From Limnanthes douglasii subsp. nivea (Eukaryota > Streptophyta > Magnoliopsida > Brassicales > Limnanthaceae), in the NCBI GenBank assembly GCA_036936605.1, contig JAUPFV010000002.1, positions 252,361,305 to 252,425,304 on the forward strand: DNA of 64,000 bases, written 5' to 3'. Below are positions 12,205 to 24,240 of this stretch, in pieces. The notes under the pieces are model-generated. The model had not been told where the DNA came from and did no database searches. It saw nothing but the letters and a program-made list of their open reading frames with translations. The position numbers and the translations under genes were made by a program. How positions within the stretch are numbered: the first letter of the stretch is position 1; each line of letters begins with the position of its first letter.

Positions 12205-12765
12205 GTTATGAATCAGTAATTTTTATTTTTTTGCTATCAATTTATTTGGTGTTAGATTTTATTAATAGAAATATTTATGGTAATCTACCAATAAACTATT
12301 CGAAATCAAAACTATTAACTTATAACAATTCAAAGTTTGAGAAAGTATTGATAACCGCTTTAAAACTAAATTATTTAGAACCACCTATACATAATATCCA
12401 TCATATCCCCGACTTGTAATTACGATCATCATCTGTTTGTTTATTTTTTTATTCGATCAATATGTTCTTCGATTTTAAATCAGTCAGGTTATGAAATAAC
12501 AGCTTTAGTTGCGTAAATAGACAATTGTTATAAATAAGTAGAATTGTTATTCCAGTTGTGAAATAAAAATATATAAATAAACAGTAAAATAAAATTAGTA
12601 CTCCCAAAAAGTGTAGTTTAGAGACATACAACTATAAGAAAAAACATAGTTAAGAAATAAACTAAACATTATATACTTGTATGTTTGATGCACGATCTTG
12701 TCCTGTTTCATGCAAGTTCTCGTCGCGAATGATTGTTAAATAGATTGATTTTCAATTTATATTTT
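12205..12765 (+). repeat. 1.2-kb tandem unit, copy 3 (5' truncated)
   Basis: Picks up the unit at the position equivalent to about 10660 in copy 1 (ttgctatcaatttatttggt) and runs to its end at ctcgtcgcgaatgattgtt. The copy 2/copy 3 junction is a clean internal jump, as expected from unequal recombination or replication slippage. Confidence 0.7.
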
Positions 12766-13785
12766 TTCAACATGATCTTCAAGAAAAACATTGGATTCTT
12801 CAATTTTTTAATCTGTTTATTGGTTTTTGTTTCCACTTCTTTAATTCGTCTAATGACGTGTTTGTCTAGATCCATATCTTTTGAATGTAAAATAAAAAGA
12901 AATAAAAGTTTTCAAAGTTTGATTTCTTAATCATGTGCAATTGTATGAAAATAATTTTTTAGATAAGTTAAACATGGTGGCGTAATTATGAGTAATTTGG
13001 ATGCGAAATTAGTTGTTTGTTTGCAAAAAAGGAGTGAAGTTACCTCTTGAATAAATCGTTTAATTCTTTCAGAGCATTCTTTATATCTTCCGTAAGCTTA
13101 AATGTATATGGACTTCATGATGTGGATAATACAATTTTTATTGACATTTTTTTATCCACATTACAAAGTTAAAATATATTTAGATTAATATTGAAACTAA
13201 CTTTCAGTTAGGTGCATAAATAGGTTCATTTGTATTGTGAAAAAGGCTTAGTAATTTAAAAATAGAATATAAAGTAGACGTGAAGACTGACTATAAGTTG
13301 GATGCATAAATACGTTAAAGTTTGTTACAAAATAGGTTTTTAGTTTGAAAAATTAGAAAATAAACTAGATATGGGAAATTTAATATACTTAATTGCATAA
13401 TTACATACAGCTCATTCTTGAAAAAAAAACAATCCACGCAAAACCTTAATCGGGTACACAAGTAGTTTATATGTTACTAATTTTATTTTTTGTTCAGTAA
13501 GAAGATATAGAAATCATCAATTCTTAGGTAAATATATAATTACGAACACAACAATTGAAAATTAAAGATGAAAGAGAGTAATTTAATCGTGAAAATCTGA
13601 TTTAGTAATTACGTTCTGCTGAAATACTTCAGAGTTTACTAAAATCTATTACAAGAATCTATAATTTGAGATATTTGAGGGTTTTGATTTGAGAGAGAGA
13701 GAGGATTTATGAGCTGAAGAAGAAAGTGATTGTTTTTTTGTTTTTTTGTTTTTATACCCAATCAGTATTGGTAGAAAATTTTATG
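12766..13785 (+). repeat. Scattered gttgcgtaaat-type motifs
   Basis: Non-coding. Copies of the motif family of 2110-2760 recur near 12970 (ggtggcgtaattatg), 13202 (gtgcataaataggtt) and 13300 (gatgcataaatacg). A GA-repeat (gagagagagagagga) lies near 13690. Its presence on both sides of the 1.2-kb array supports one repeat family occupying 2.1-13.8 kb. Confidence 0.4.
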
Positions 13786-13835
13786 TAGCGGGTGGTTAGT
13801 GGTAAACTTGAAATATGGGTTATTATTAATAGTTT
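13786..13835 (-). repeat. Inverted-similarity arm, right (possible TIR)
   Basis: Reverse complement resembles 1895-1955 (tattaata ... ccca ... taccactaaccac). See the left arm; the pair could bound a decayed DNA transposon of about 12 kb. Too diverged for certainty. Confidence 0.25.
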
Positions 13836-14631
13836 TATTTTATCCCTATTTTCGGTAACTCTCCGTACCATGTATATTCAACTTAGAACTATTATAGATT
13901 ATAGTGCATGTTAAATTTTGAGATAGTATATTTCATATATCATTTTCATAAATTTTATAAAAATAACCAAACAATTTTATATAAAAATATATAATTTTAA
14001 AAATAAAACATATTTATATTATCGTATGAATTGTTTTTTTATAGTTTTAAATCTTAATCCAGCTTTAAAGTTATACTGTATAAGTTTAAAACGACTCCAC
14101 TTGTTACATAAAAATAAAAAATCATGTGAAACAGATTTTTTAATATTTCACTATACAAAATATAATATTTGTATATGAATTTAAAATTATTTGAATTTTA
14201 ACTCAATTAGTAAAAAGAATATGTAATCTTGGATCGACTAATGCTACAATAAAAAATTCAATAACCATTTATATTAAGGTAAGTAAGTTTATAAATTGTT
14301 ATCGTTATTTTAGCTTTAGATCTTGTTCAATGAAAAAATTATTAGTATAACTATCTTGGATTATTTATTCTTTCAAATGTTCAAGGTATTCATTGGGGCC
14401 ATACTCTTTGGTGGTCGTGTCACTTCGGCTCTTAGGAAAAATCTTAAATTATTTGATACTAAATTGTGAACCGAAATAAATTATACTTATTGAATATAAG
14501 TATCGTCGTTACTAATAAACTTATTTAATGAATATAAATAAATAAAAATACATAAATATATTGCGTAAACAATTGAATCCGAGCATTCAAAGAGTTTGGT
14601 AATTTTGAAAAACCAAATCCTTGTTCGAAAA

Positions 14632-14633
<2 letters not shown>
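13836..14633. other. AT-rich, nothing recognised
   Basis: No domain, RNA gene or clear repeat seen on either strand. Confidence 0.5.

Positions 14634-14674
<41 letters not shown>
14634..14674. repeat. (AT)n microsatellite
   Basis: About 20 AT dinucleotides without interruption. Confidence 0.95.
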
Positions 14675-14678
<4 letters not shown>

Positions 14679-14711
14679 TATAGATATGTATATCACCTAT
14701 TTCTGAAACTC

Positions 14712-14934
14712 TTTTTTTTTCTCGAAGGGAATCCGCAGCCGCTACTCAGAGTGCAATGAGTGCGCACAGGGTAAACCCTCAGTCTGACGCGATAGCCTGC
14801 AAACCAACGCCAGAAGGTAAGCCACATAAAGTGACAGACTCAGCCGAGAAAGTGTATGTAGAAGGATTCGAACTCATGACCTTTTGGTCATAAGAATGCA
14901 ATACTCAACCAACTCGGCTACCCCCTTAGAGGCT
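14712..14934 (-). mobile_element. tRNA-derived SINE with 12-bp target-site duplication
   Basis: On the minus strand the element opens with ggggtagccgagttggttga. An RNA polymerase III box A (tagccgagttgg, plus-strand 14909-14920) and box B (gagttcgaatcc, plus-strand 14864-14875) are spaced as in tRNA genes. A tRNA-unrelated body follows, ending in a run of nine A (plus-strand T 14712-14720). The perfect direct repeat tttctgaaactc flanks it at 14700-14711 and 14935-14946. These are the complete hallmarks of a plant SINE of about 223 bp. The body (words like gcgcact and ggattcccttcgag) recalls Au-type plant SINEs, but I cannot confirm the family. The intact boxes and duplication suggest a fairly young copy. 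Confidence 0.9.
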
Positions 14935-14946
14935 TTTCTGAAACTC

Positions 14947-15994
14947 GTTGTAGTGCATTCATATGGACATATTTCTCAAGACGTCGAAAAGAAAACAATT
15001 CTTCACATTTATTTAATGTGTTTTCAAAAATCATTTTTGACGTACTAACCAAAGTGCATTTAGATCCTCACACAATATGGATGAAAGTTTAGAGAATCCA
15101 ATCTCATTAATTGTGACATCATTTTATTTTAAAAATTGGATCTTACTTTTAACTACCTCACATTAGTGAAGATCTTTATTTATATCAAAAAAATATTTAT
15201 ATTCATCACACGATGTTATGGCCAATAAAAACACTCTAAAATTTAAAATTTTATTATAAAAAAATTATGTATCCTAGAAAGGAGTTATTCGAGCACTAAC
15301 TCTGAAAGATTTAGTGATGATAAAATGTTTGTCACACAAATTTTAAGATATTTGGTTTATATTTTATGCGAATAATTTATGAAATATTTGTTACTATTCT
15401 TATGACTATTCATGTGCAATATGTCCAATATTGAATTCGAAGGAATTAGGCTAAACTGTATCCTTTGATTGTAGTCCATAATATATTTTGTTTTGTCATT
15501 ATAAGAAAAGTAGTATTGTGCTAAATTAGAATCTACAAAAAAATTCATTTAATTTAAGAGTGCCATTTTTTTGTCAAACATCAAATCAATTTTTGAAAAA
15601 AATAACATCATAAATTAAAAATATATTTAAATTTTTTATATCATAAAATTTATAAATGTTTCGACTTATGAGATACTGTGTTAAGATATAAATTTTATAT
15701 TTTACTAAATATATCACGTTTTCATATACTATTACGTGCATATGTAAGATACCGTACGATATAATATTATTTAAATGAGAAAGTATTTTTAAATATGACT
15801 TCATGAAGTGTTTGTTTTTGAATAATTTGAAACGATATTTCGATTATGATATATGCCATAATAAATTCATATTTTTTCTAAAACTCTGCATGTAATGATG
15901 TTTGACTTAGCTCGAGTGATATTTAAAAATATATCTATGTTTTTGTTCCTAATAAAATCATGTTATTGAGGTGTTTAAAAACATGAATTTTCAA

Positions 15995-15998
<4 letters not shown>
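14947..15998. other. AT-rich, nothing recognised
   Basis: Two minus-strand open frames (15357-15548, 15586-15804) are low-complexity and show no family resemblance. Confidence 0.5.

Positions 15999-16042
<44 letters not shown>
15999..16042. repeat. (TA)22 microsatellite
   Basis: Uninterrupted TA dinucleotides, 44 bases. Confidence 0.95.
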
Positions 16043-16046
<4 letters not shown>

Positions 16047-17190
16047 GTCTTATATTATAAATAATTTTTACTATAAAATTTATTAAATTAGAAAACACAT
16101 ATCCAATTTTTTTTATAATAAATATGAGAATGGTTAACCTCTGTATCCTCTATAGAACAATATATATGACATGCTCAAATCTTTTAAGTGAGACCTTCAA
16201 ATCAACTTAAACCATATATTCAATTTTTAAAATTCAAACTAAACATCACAAGTTTTAATTTTTCAAATTTTGTTTATTAAATATATTAAAAAGTTGCTAA
16301 CATTAAATTAAGTCACACCACTTAAATTACTAAGTATACCAAATTAAATTAGAAGTGGGAAGTTTCACCTAAGATTTTAGATCAAATTTATTTGATAAAT
16401 AAGAATCATTAACATTTTTAAGGAAAATTAAATCTCAATTTGGTATTTTTTTAGGACTCGTATAATTGTTTTCTCTCATCTATAAAAATTATTATATGTT
16501 ATGTGTTCGCGAACACTTGACTCAGTAACCCAAATTTATATAATTGTTTCTAATCCTTTTTTTAGTAATGATAGATTTGAATTGAATTCTGGCTTGTCTT
16601 GTGTTTTTAAATTTTGAATTACTTTCATGCGATATAGTTTTATAACAAAATGCATCCGACTTTAAAGAAATATATGCAACATTGAACAATGATATACAAA
16701 ATGATGTAGTAACATATTCCCATAGTTATGTGACATTAATGGACAAACACAATCGACTTATTTTTCATTGAGGGCATAGAACTAGATAAAATTGATAGTA
16801 AACGACTTGCCCAACGATTGTCGGGGACGTGACGGAGGCTGAGTCACGAAGTTTAGGCTTTAAATTCCAGATTTTGGGGACCTAAATATCTATTTTACTA
16901 CGTTTTCCTATAATTTAAATACTTTGAAGATTTTTTTAATTACTAAATCAAATATGATTGCATTGAGATTTGATATGATTTTATTCTAATGTTTTTATAT
17001 TATCTTCATATTTTGGGATTATAATTTTGAGTGATTCCTATATAAGGCGTCTCATACTCTACTCTTAGACTATATTGAATCAAATATTTTTTGACTAAAC
17101 TTTTTAGTTTATCTCGCTTGAAATAGAATTTTATTTTCATTGGAATAAAGTTAAGTTTTATTTTTTTACTTCTTTTGTTATTGGTCTTCC
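16043..17190. other. AT-rich, nothing recognised
   Basis: No gene, RNA or repeat could be supported. A slightly GC-richer patch at 16800-16850 has no recognisable content. Confidence 0.5.
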
Positions 17191-17550
17191 GACTAGTAGT
17201 TTTCTAACCATCATTTTAGGTATGCGTTGATCTCAAAGTATCCCTCAATGTCATGTTATGTTATTATGTGCATTTAGATTATTATTATTATTTCCATTAT
17301 ACTTATCCCCACTCGACTATTTTTATCAACAAATACGTATAAGATTTAGTAATATATTGATTATGTATTGATTTTTTTTTGTGACTAGTAGTTTTCTAAC
17401 CATCATTTTACGTATGTGTTGATCTTAAAATATCCATCGTCATGATTTATAATATTATGTTCATCTAGATTATTATTATTTCCATTATACTTATTCCCGC
17501 TCCACTATTTTTTAACAATAAATACGTATAAGATTAATTAATATATTGAG
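17191..17550 (+). repeat. About 192-bp tandem duplication (2 copies)
   Basis: Copy 1 starts gactagtagttttctaacca at 17191 and copy 2 with the same words at 17383. Each contains gattattattatttccatta and ends in aatacgtataagatt followed by aatatattga. Divergence of roughly 15% with small indels suggests an old duplication. Confidence 0.8.
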
Positions 17551-18169
17551 ATGAAATATTTATAAAAACTTAAAACACACATTATCACGAGCCGACTTCT
17601 GTAATGCTATATTTTTTATTTTTTAATGTTTTGACTAATAAAGATATTAATATCATTGGAGACATAATATGATTATCTTGTTAAAAATTTAAATTTTACT
17701 ATCTTTGTATTATTCGTTAATATTATTAAAAATATTATGTAATTATTTATTCAGATTTGAATAGATAAAATCTTATATTACCATAAATTTACATACACTA
17801 TAAATGCAAAAAGTATGATGCAATCGATGCTAAAAATGTAAAAGTAAAATAAAAATCACATGAATTTTACTTGGTTAATAAAAAATTAGTCTACACCTAA
17901 TGAGCGGATGTATTTTTTTACTATGTTTAGAAAATACGTGTTTGTAATGTTATAAAACCCTAACATGACAAAACCCTAATAAGACAAAGCCCAAATGAGA
18001 CAAAAGCCTTAATATAAAAAAAAAACTAAACCTCCAAGAATACCCCTTATAAGTTTCCAATGGGTCGTGAGGTCAGATCAGGTCACACTCCCAAAAAAAG
18101 ACATACGTTATAATTTTTAAAGTAGATAAACTTAAAACATCGGCCATATACCAGAGTTATGTTATCCAT
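17551..18169. other. AT-rich, nothing recognised
   Basis: No gene or element identified. The stretch 17960-18010 repeats aaaccctaa / gacaaa words loosely. Confidence 0.45.
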
Positions 18170-20570
18170 CATGGAAAATAAACCCGATCATTCGCAAGAA
18201 GCAGATAGGTAAATGAAGGATGTGTAGATTTTACTGACCTAAACAAATATTGCATGAAATATTTATTTCTTCTATATCAGATAGATAAACCGGTCAATGT
18301 AACATTCGTGAGCATATTGTTATCATTAATGAAATCTTATTCGAGCTACAACAAGATACCAATGTATGAGGACAGTTAAAACCACACAACATTCATTACA
18401 AAGATGAGACTGAAATTTTTATAACATCATGCTCTTCGTCTTGACACTAGGGTAACATAACAACATCTTATCAATAAAATATTTTCCACAAGCTCTAACG
18501 CAGACTCCAAGCATACATCAATGACATACTAGCTACTAGTATGCAAGAGAAAAATCATATAATAAATCTATCAGAGACTTTCTTGAGCTTACGATAACGA
18601 AATCTAAAGCTAAACCCTAAAAATGCACATTCAAGGTCAAGTCCGGCAAAGTTTTAAGATTCATGGTTAGTGAGAGAGGAATCAAAACAAACTAACTCAT
18701 CTTTTTAACTTGGAAGCCATGGCCTCTTCGCGCAATAAGAAGGAAATTAAAATCTTAACATGCAGGTTGGCCGCATTAAACCGATTCATCTCTCGCTCTT
18801 TGGACATGTGGTAACCTTACTTCTAAGTTCTTTAAGAAGCACAAAAATTCACCAGACTCTAGTGTGTGAGAGGATTTTTACCAATATTAAAGAAACTAAT
18901 CACCTCTATAGAAATACTAACGAAGCTCTAACTAAGGAAAATATAATTCATATGTCTTACAATATAAGACTATGCCGTAAAATCTCTGCTAATACGGGAG
19001 GTCGATAAAATCTCAAGAAATTAGCTATATGAGAAATTCTTAACTAGACACGAGAAACTATATATATGGAGTTGGAAAAACTGGCACTTGCCTTGGTAGT
19101 GGCAGCCTGAAAAATGTTATGATATTGCCAAACTCATACGATCATTGTCTATACATCATCCTCCTCGCATAGTATATGATATTAAAGGGAGACTTACCAA
19201 GTGGTCCATCAAGAAAAAAAACTATAACATCAAGTTCAAACTACGTACATCGATCAAAGTGCAAACACTCACAACTTTTTTAATTAAAATCTAGTTAGGA
19301 AACCTAATCGTTACAGATGCGGAGCCAAATCCACTTGTAAGGTACAAACTAAAGGAGGAAAAAATGACCACGTTAATAAGTGTCAAATTAATTCCACAAA
19401 CATAAGATATCTTTAAATAGTCGGTCAAGCTCGGCTTTCCAGTAACTAACAACGAATGCGGATATGAAGAAACAATTACTGGCCTCTAGCTTGCAAAGGT
19501 TCGCGGTGCCACCAAAGTTCAACAATTTCATGACTTCCTAACAGTTGTTTATCAATCCGTATACCTTGTTGCCCCTAAGAAAGACACTAATAACTAGTAT
19601 TTGAAATAATTTCACCACCGCGTAATATTATTCGATAACATCTTACTTTAAAAAATTCACAAAGCAGAAAATAACGCCCCAAAGTTTTAGCATCCTCAAA
19701 TGATATAGGGTATGAACCATACATAATCATTAAAAAAACCTACCATCAACCTACCTAATAAGTTCCTCTTTAATGTCTCAAAAATGAAGTACTGGGTATA
19801 GAATGTGATAATGAGATAGACGACTGGTAATATAAGAAAGGAAATACATATTAGTAACAATAGATTACTTCTCCAAGTGGTTTAAAGCATAAAAATTGGT
19901 AAATAGGTGATAAACTTTATCATCTCTAAATAAGTTACAAATATAGGTACCACAAGTTACCACTACCGATAAAGAAACGCAATTCTAAAATAACAGCATC
20001 ACAAGATTTTGTGCGACTTGAGAGATCAATGAAAGTTTCTCCTCATCATGCCACCGACAAGAAAATGGTCAAGTATAGGGTTATTAACCGCACATTTTTG
20101 GATGATATCAAAAAAATCAGTGGCTGGAGTGGTAGAAAAATGTTAGGCCAATTTATAAGAAATATTGTGTTCATGCAGCCACAGATGAAACCCCATTAGC
20201 ACTAGTATATGATATGGAAACGGGGGTTTTGACCAAAGATCAACCACACTTCTATAGGATATCCATGTATAATGAAGGGATAAACTCTACAACTAAACAT
20301 ACGGAGCTTGACGTGATAAAAACATACAGGTCAAGGTTCACCTCTGCTCCGAACACTACACAGCTTTGATACGGAATCGTTACAATTCAAAAGTCCGCTT
20401 CTAAAGCTTCAACATCGATGATAAAGTATTACGAAGTGTATTCTTACATACCACAGATACGCATCTTGTAAAGTTAGCCTCAACATGGAAAATACTATAT
20501 ACGATTGAGGTCAAGGTCAAACTGGGTACATAACATTTGTTGGATCGTAGAAATAACTAAATCCGACATC
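18170..20570 (+). pseudogene. Ty3/gypsy pol remnant (RT, RNase H, integrase)
   Basis: Broken frames on the plus strand follow gypsy pol order. Reverse transcriptase begins near 18200 (MCVDFTDLNKYC, then a palm-like SYSSYNKIPM). The RT/RNase H connection is near 18740 (RLAALNRFISRS) and the RNase H tether near 19070 (LEKLALALVVAA). An integrase block lies near 20040 (HHATDKKMVKYRVINRTFLD, the counterpart of HPQANGQVEVINR). The C-terminal chromobox-like region ends near 20540 (RYNSKVR, then KLASTW, then KVKLGT, then HLLDRRNN). Stops and shifts are very frequent. No LTR was found on either side. It is the most decayed of the gypsy copies here. Confidence 0.75.
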
Positions 20571-21895
20571 CATCTTTAAATGTTCACTAAATTTGGTACT
20601 CAAGCTATTTGTAAGCGATTTATATACTAGGGATATAATTTCCTATTTCGGTGGTGTGAGAAGTGTTTTATCTAAATCTACCTTCATTTATGTACAACTA
20701 CATTTAAACTATGCTTTGAACAAAACTTAAAAATCTTATTGGACCTATGCAATGCTTCGACCAAAATATTACAATCATACTGAATTTATATATGAACGCA
20801 AAACTACAACTGATGCATTTTAAACTCTATTAAACCAGCAAAATTTCAACCGAAATCCTCCACCATCGATTGAACCAACTCAATCTTTTGATTAGAAACG
20901 TTATTATTTAGTTTTTTATTTTTTTTTATTAATAATGACTCTAGAAACATCTTAGTGACAAAAATGTTATAAGTATTGCAAATTGAATGACACAAATGTT
21001 AGAAAATAAGTTAAAAAAAAGAATTATAGTGAAAAAACTTGCCAAAAATAGTTAAAAAATTAATACTTAATCATGTTTCCTTAAAAAAAATATAGACCAT
21101 TGAATCTATCTAATTAATCTATTTTTGACTATTCCTCACTAATTTACTAGTATTAAACACATCTATTTTCTATAAAAAAATATCTTTAAAATTACACATA
21201 TTACATTACAAAATAAATAACGATTCAGTATTCTCTTAATAAGCGTATAAATCAAATAATCTGATCCTTATCCATTACTAAATCACAATCAGTGAATCAG
21301 GCATTTTCTCAAATAGAATAACAATTTAACATTATAAAAATAATTAGAGATGCGGCAAGTTATTAGTGATCATCACACAAATCCTTTTATTCGGTATACC
21401 ATAGAAATTCTTATATTATTCTCCACGAATACATTTTATATAACCTATTTCTTTTTTTGCTTTGAATTATTCTAGATTTACTAAATCTTTGGTAAAACAA
21501 CTGAATAAAAGATAAAGTACCGATTGAAACACTTTAGTCAAAGCTAATAGTCTTCTGAATGATAAATAGAATTTATTATTGTAATCATGCAACAGAATAA
21601 GATAACAAATCCAATCTGAAACTTGGCATAGTTTGGTCCAAATATTCAAATGAACGTACAATTGTCAGAAAGGTTTTTGTTTTCAAATAAAAATAATAAA
21701 GCGTTTCAAGTGGCAAACGATGACATTAAATTAGCGGTAGGAATATAGACACGGATATAAACTTTGGTCATCGATTACGTAAAAGATTAAAATGCTTGAA
21801 CAGTACTTTCCCCTATCTAACGTTAGAAAAACTTGCCATGCTTTGTTGCAGTATCTTTAATTATTAAAAACAAGGAATTTTATACCACTAAATAA
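20571..21895. other. Intergenic, nothing recognised
   Basis: AT-rich, no domain on either strand. May contain the remains of the 3' end of the preceding gypsy element, but no LTR pair could be matched. Confidence 0.4.
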
Positions 21896-21897
21896 TA

Positions 21898-22145
21898 CTC
21901 CCTCCGTTTTATAATATTAGTCGTTTAAGGTTTCTTCATAAATATTAAAAATAATAATAATGATTTTGAAAGAATAAAAAAAAATTAATTTGATTGGTGG
22001 AGTTAATAACTTAGGCAAAAAGTTAACTATTTAATTGGTTGAAAGTGGAATACATGTAATAATGCTGCATTGAAAAACGAGAACGACATATATTATGAGA
22101 CAAAAAATCTCTTCTAGAAAGACACATATTATGAGACAGAGGGAG
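21898..22145. mobile_element. Stowaway-like MITE (Tc1/mariner type), 248 bp
   Basis: Starts ctccctccgttttataatat and its end reads, in reverse complement, ctccctctgtctcataatat. These are terminal inverted repeats of about 20 bp. Each end is bounded by TA (21896-21897 and 22146-22147), the target duplication of Tc1/mariner elements. The CTCCCTCCGT terminus is characteristic of Stowaway MITEs. The interior is AT-rich and has no coding capacity; it would need a transposase supplied from elsewhere. Confidence 0.9.
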
Positions 22146-22147
22146 TA

Positions 22148-23400
22148 CCAATTTTAATGAAACATAATGTTGACATTGGGCTTCCGAGGAGCATATACAT
22201 GTATTTGAATGAAAATAGTTTAGATTTTCGATATACCAAAATATTTTATTGAGTTAAAAGTATTAACTTATTTAAGTTATGAGTGAAAAAAGATAAAAAA
22301 AAAAGTTCGATTAAAAAATAGAGAAAAGATAAAAAAGGAAAAATAGTTAGTAATTAGAAAATATAATTCTCATAATTCTCTTTTCAATTTTATTTATATT
22401 TTTGGATTTGGTAAAAAATTTGGTGTCCAGAACAAATTATAATATGGTGTAAAAATTTGATACTCTCTATCATAATGAGACACATATTTAGATAACAAAA
22501 TTCAACTCTTCACTAGATTGTAAATTCACAATAAACAACGTTTTAAATTGTCAACCAGTCGCCTGTTTCTTTAAATATTATATTACTGCCAAAGAGTATC
22601 AACATGAGATATATCATATTACAAAACTAATATTACTTAAGTTAACTAACTCTAAGACATGACTAAAACTCATCATCAATGTTTGTTTCTTAATTTTACA
22701 GGTTGATGGAACTAAACTTAATTTTACAGGTTGATAAAACTAAACTCTCAACATTCTTTATATAGTTAGTCAAGCAGAAGAGACAGAAAGACATATAAAT
22801 TATGACATGGATACAAGTCACAAACATCTAAAAAACAAGAGAAAATTATCATTTGAAGATGTAATTTACAAAATGATATAATTTTTAAGATCTTAATGAT
22901 CCTTGTACATTCATAGAACAAGTTTATATTTTTACAATATGTAATGTTTTCATATATAATTTGTTTTAACTTATGTTAAAAAATAAGAAGATAGAATTCT
23001 CGCTATATATATATATATATTCTTTTGTTAGTTAGTTTTGTTTATATTTAGGCAACAAATTAATTTTTAAACAATAATAATTAAATATTTTAATTCATAA
23101 ATTAAATCAATTAACAGAAAAAATAAATTTAAGAGTAGAGTGATGTAAAAAAATAAAAATAAAAATGGAATAATGGAAAAAATATTGAAATTAAAAATCC
23201 TAATCATTTTCATTTTCATAAAATCCCATATTTTTAAGATCGTTCACCTCAAACGACCCATTTTTTTCTCTTTGGTCTAGCATCCCACATCACATCGAAT
23301 CTTTCTCCTTTATACCAAAAAATCCAATCAAAAGTTTCGCTCAACTAACCGATCTATTTATATCTCATAGACTCAGAAACTCAACCATATGAGGTCCCTC
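22148..23400. other. AT-rich; one 28-bp duplication
   Basis: No gene recognised. A small direct duplication of 28 bp (taattttacaggttgatgga) sits at 22690-22745, and a short (TA)n tract at about 23003-23020. Confidence 0.5.
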
Positions 23401-23912
23401 TCCTGACAGTACCCTCCTTATCTCTATGGTCTCATCCTGCCCAATTACGCTGCGACACTAGTAAAGTCAACTCGTGCAGTTCTAAACTTATATCTTCGAT
23501 GTAATAACGTTAAAAAAAATACAAATACCACACCTGACACCGTACGAATAAAATACTTTACATATTACGGAGATAAAACCTAAATGACGTACATGATCCT
23601 GTGGAAATAAGAAGTACAACATAAATGACTAAACCAATGAAGAATCACCAACCAAAAAGGCCTATAAGTCAAGGCCACTATATAAAGAGTAATGGAATAA
23701 GTTTATCGATTCAGTGAAAAAAGTGGGCAAAAATGTGTAAACAAAGAATCAAAGTAATTATAATCCAAATTATCAAATAAAATTAAATGTTCGTATTAAA
23801 TATGTGTCATATTCTTATATCATTATGTTTCAATCTTGTTCTTATTTTACTAACATGTAATCTCTTGGGTGAGTTTTTATCTCACCATTCTGGTTCCGCT
23901 ACCAGGAAAGAG
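23401..23912 (+). mobile_element. Possible gypsy LTR end and primer-binding zone
   Basis: A TATA-like tatataaag (near 23679) lies about 210 bases before tggttccgctaccaggaaag (23891-23910). The latter resembles the primer-binding zone of Tat/Athila gypsy elements (tggcgccgttgccgggga-type). A gag-like frame follows. No second LTR was matched, so the LTR boundaries are unknown. Confidence 0.3.
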
Positions 23913-23949
23913 TTCAACATTGTGTCAAAGCTACCAACAAAAAACTAAT

Positions 23950-24240
23950 AGAATGAATCGAAATCAGGAAGGATAATAGTCACTAAGTCAAGAGCGCCAA
24001 CGTTCGAGCTAACGTCACCAAAGGAGGTGCCCATAGGGGACGATGACGCTCCCCCAACATTGATGTGTAATATTCAACACAAAACAACATACTTTGGAAT
24101 GATGGCCACACCACATATTAATGTTTTTGATGACATAACAATCATCTCCTCCGACGTCGAAGATGAGGACGACGACGATCCGGATCATTTTGACCAACAA
24201 AAAAGATAGATTATTTATTCTAACAGATGAACAATTTTGT
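23950..24240 (+). pseudogene. Possible gypsy gag N-terminal fragment
   Basis: One plus-strand frame runs open from near 23980 to 24209 with an acidic, proline/threonine-bearing composition. Around residue 25 of that frame it reads DDDAPPT; near the end it has a DVEDEDDDDPD run. Such acidic, low-conservation N-terminal sequence is common in plant gypsy gag, and the position after a primer-binding-like site fits. There is no diagnostic domain. A minus-strand open frame over the same bases is its shadow. Confidence 0.3.

Noticed and set aside
14855..14932. A tRNA gene
   Set aside because: Box A and box B are present, but the sequence continues into a non-tRNA body with an A tail and target duplication. 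It is the head of a SINE.
24015..24209. Overlapping open frames on both strands as two small genes
   Set aside because: Only the plus frame fits a context (possible gag start after a primer-binding-like site). The minus frame is the complement of an acidic codon run.
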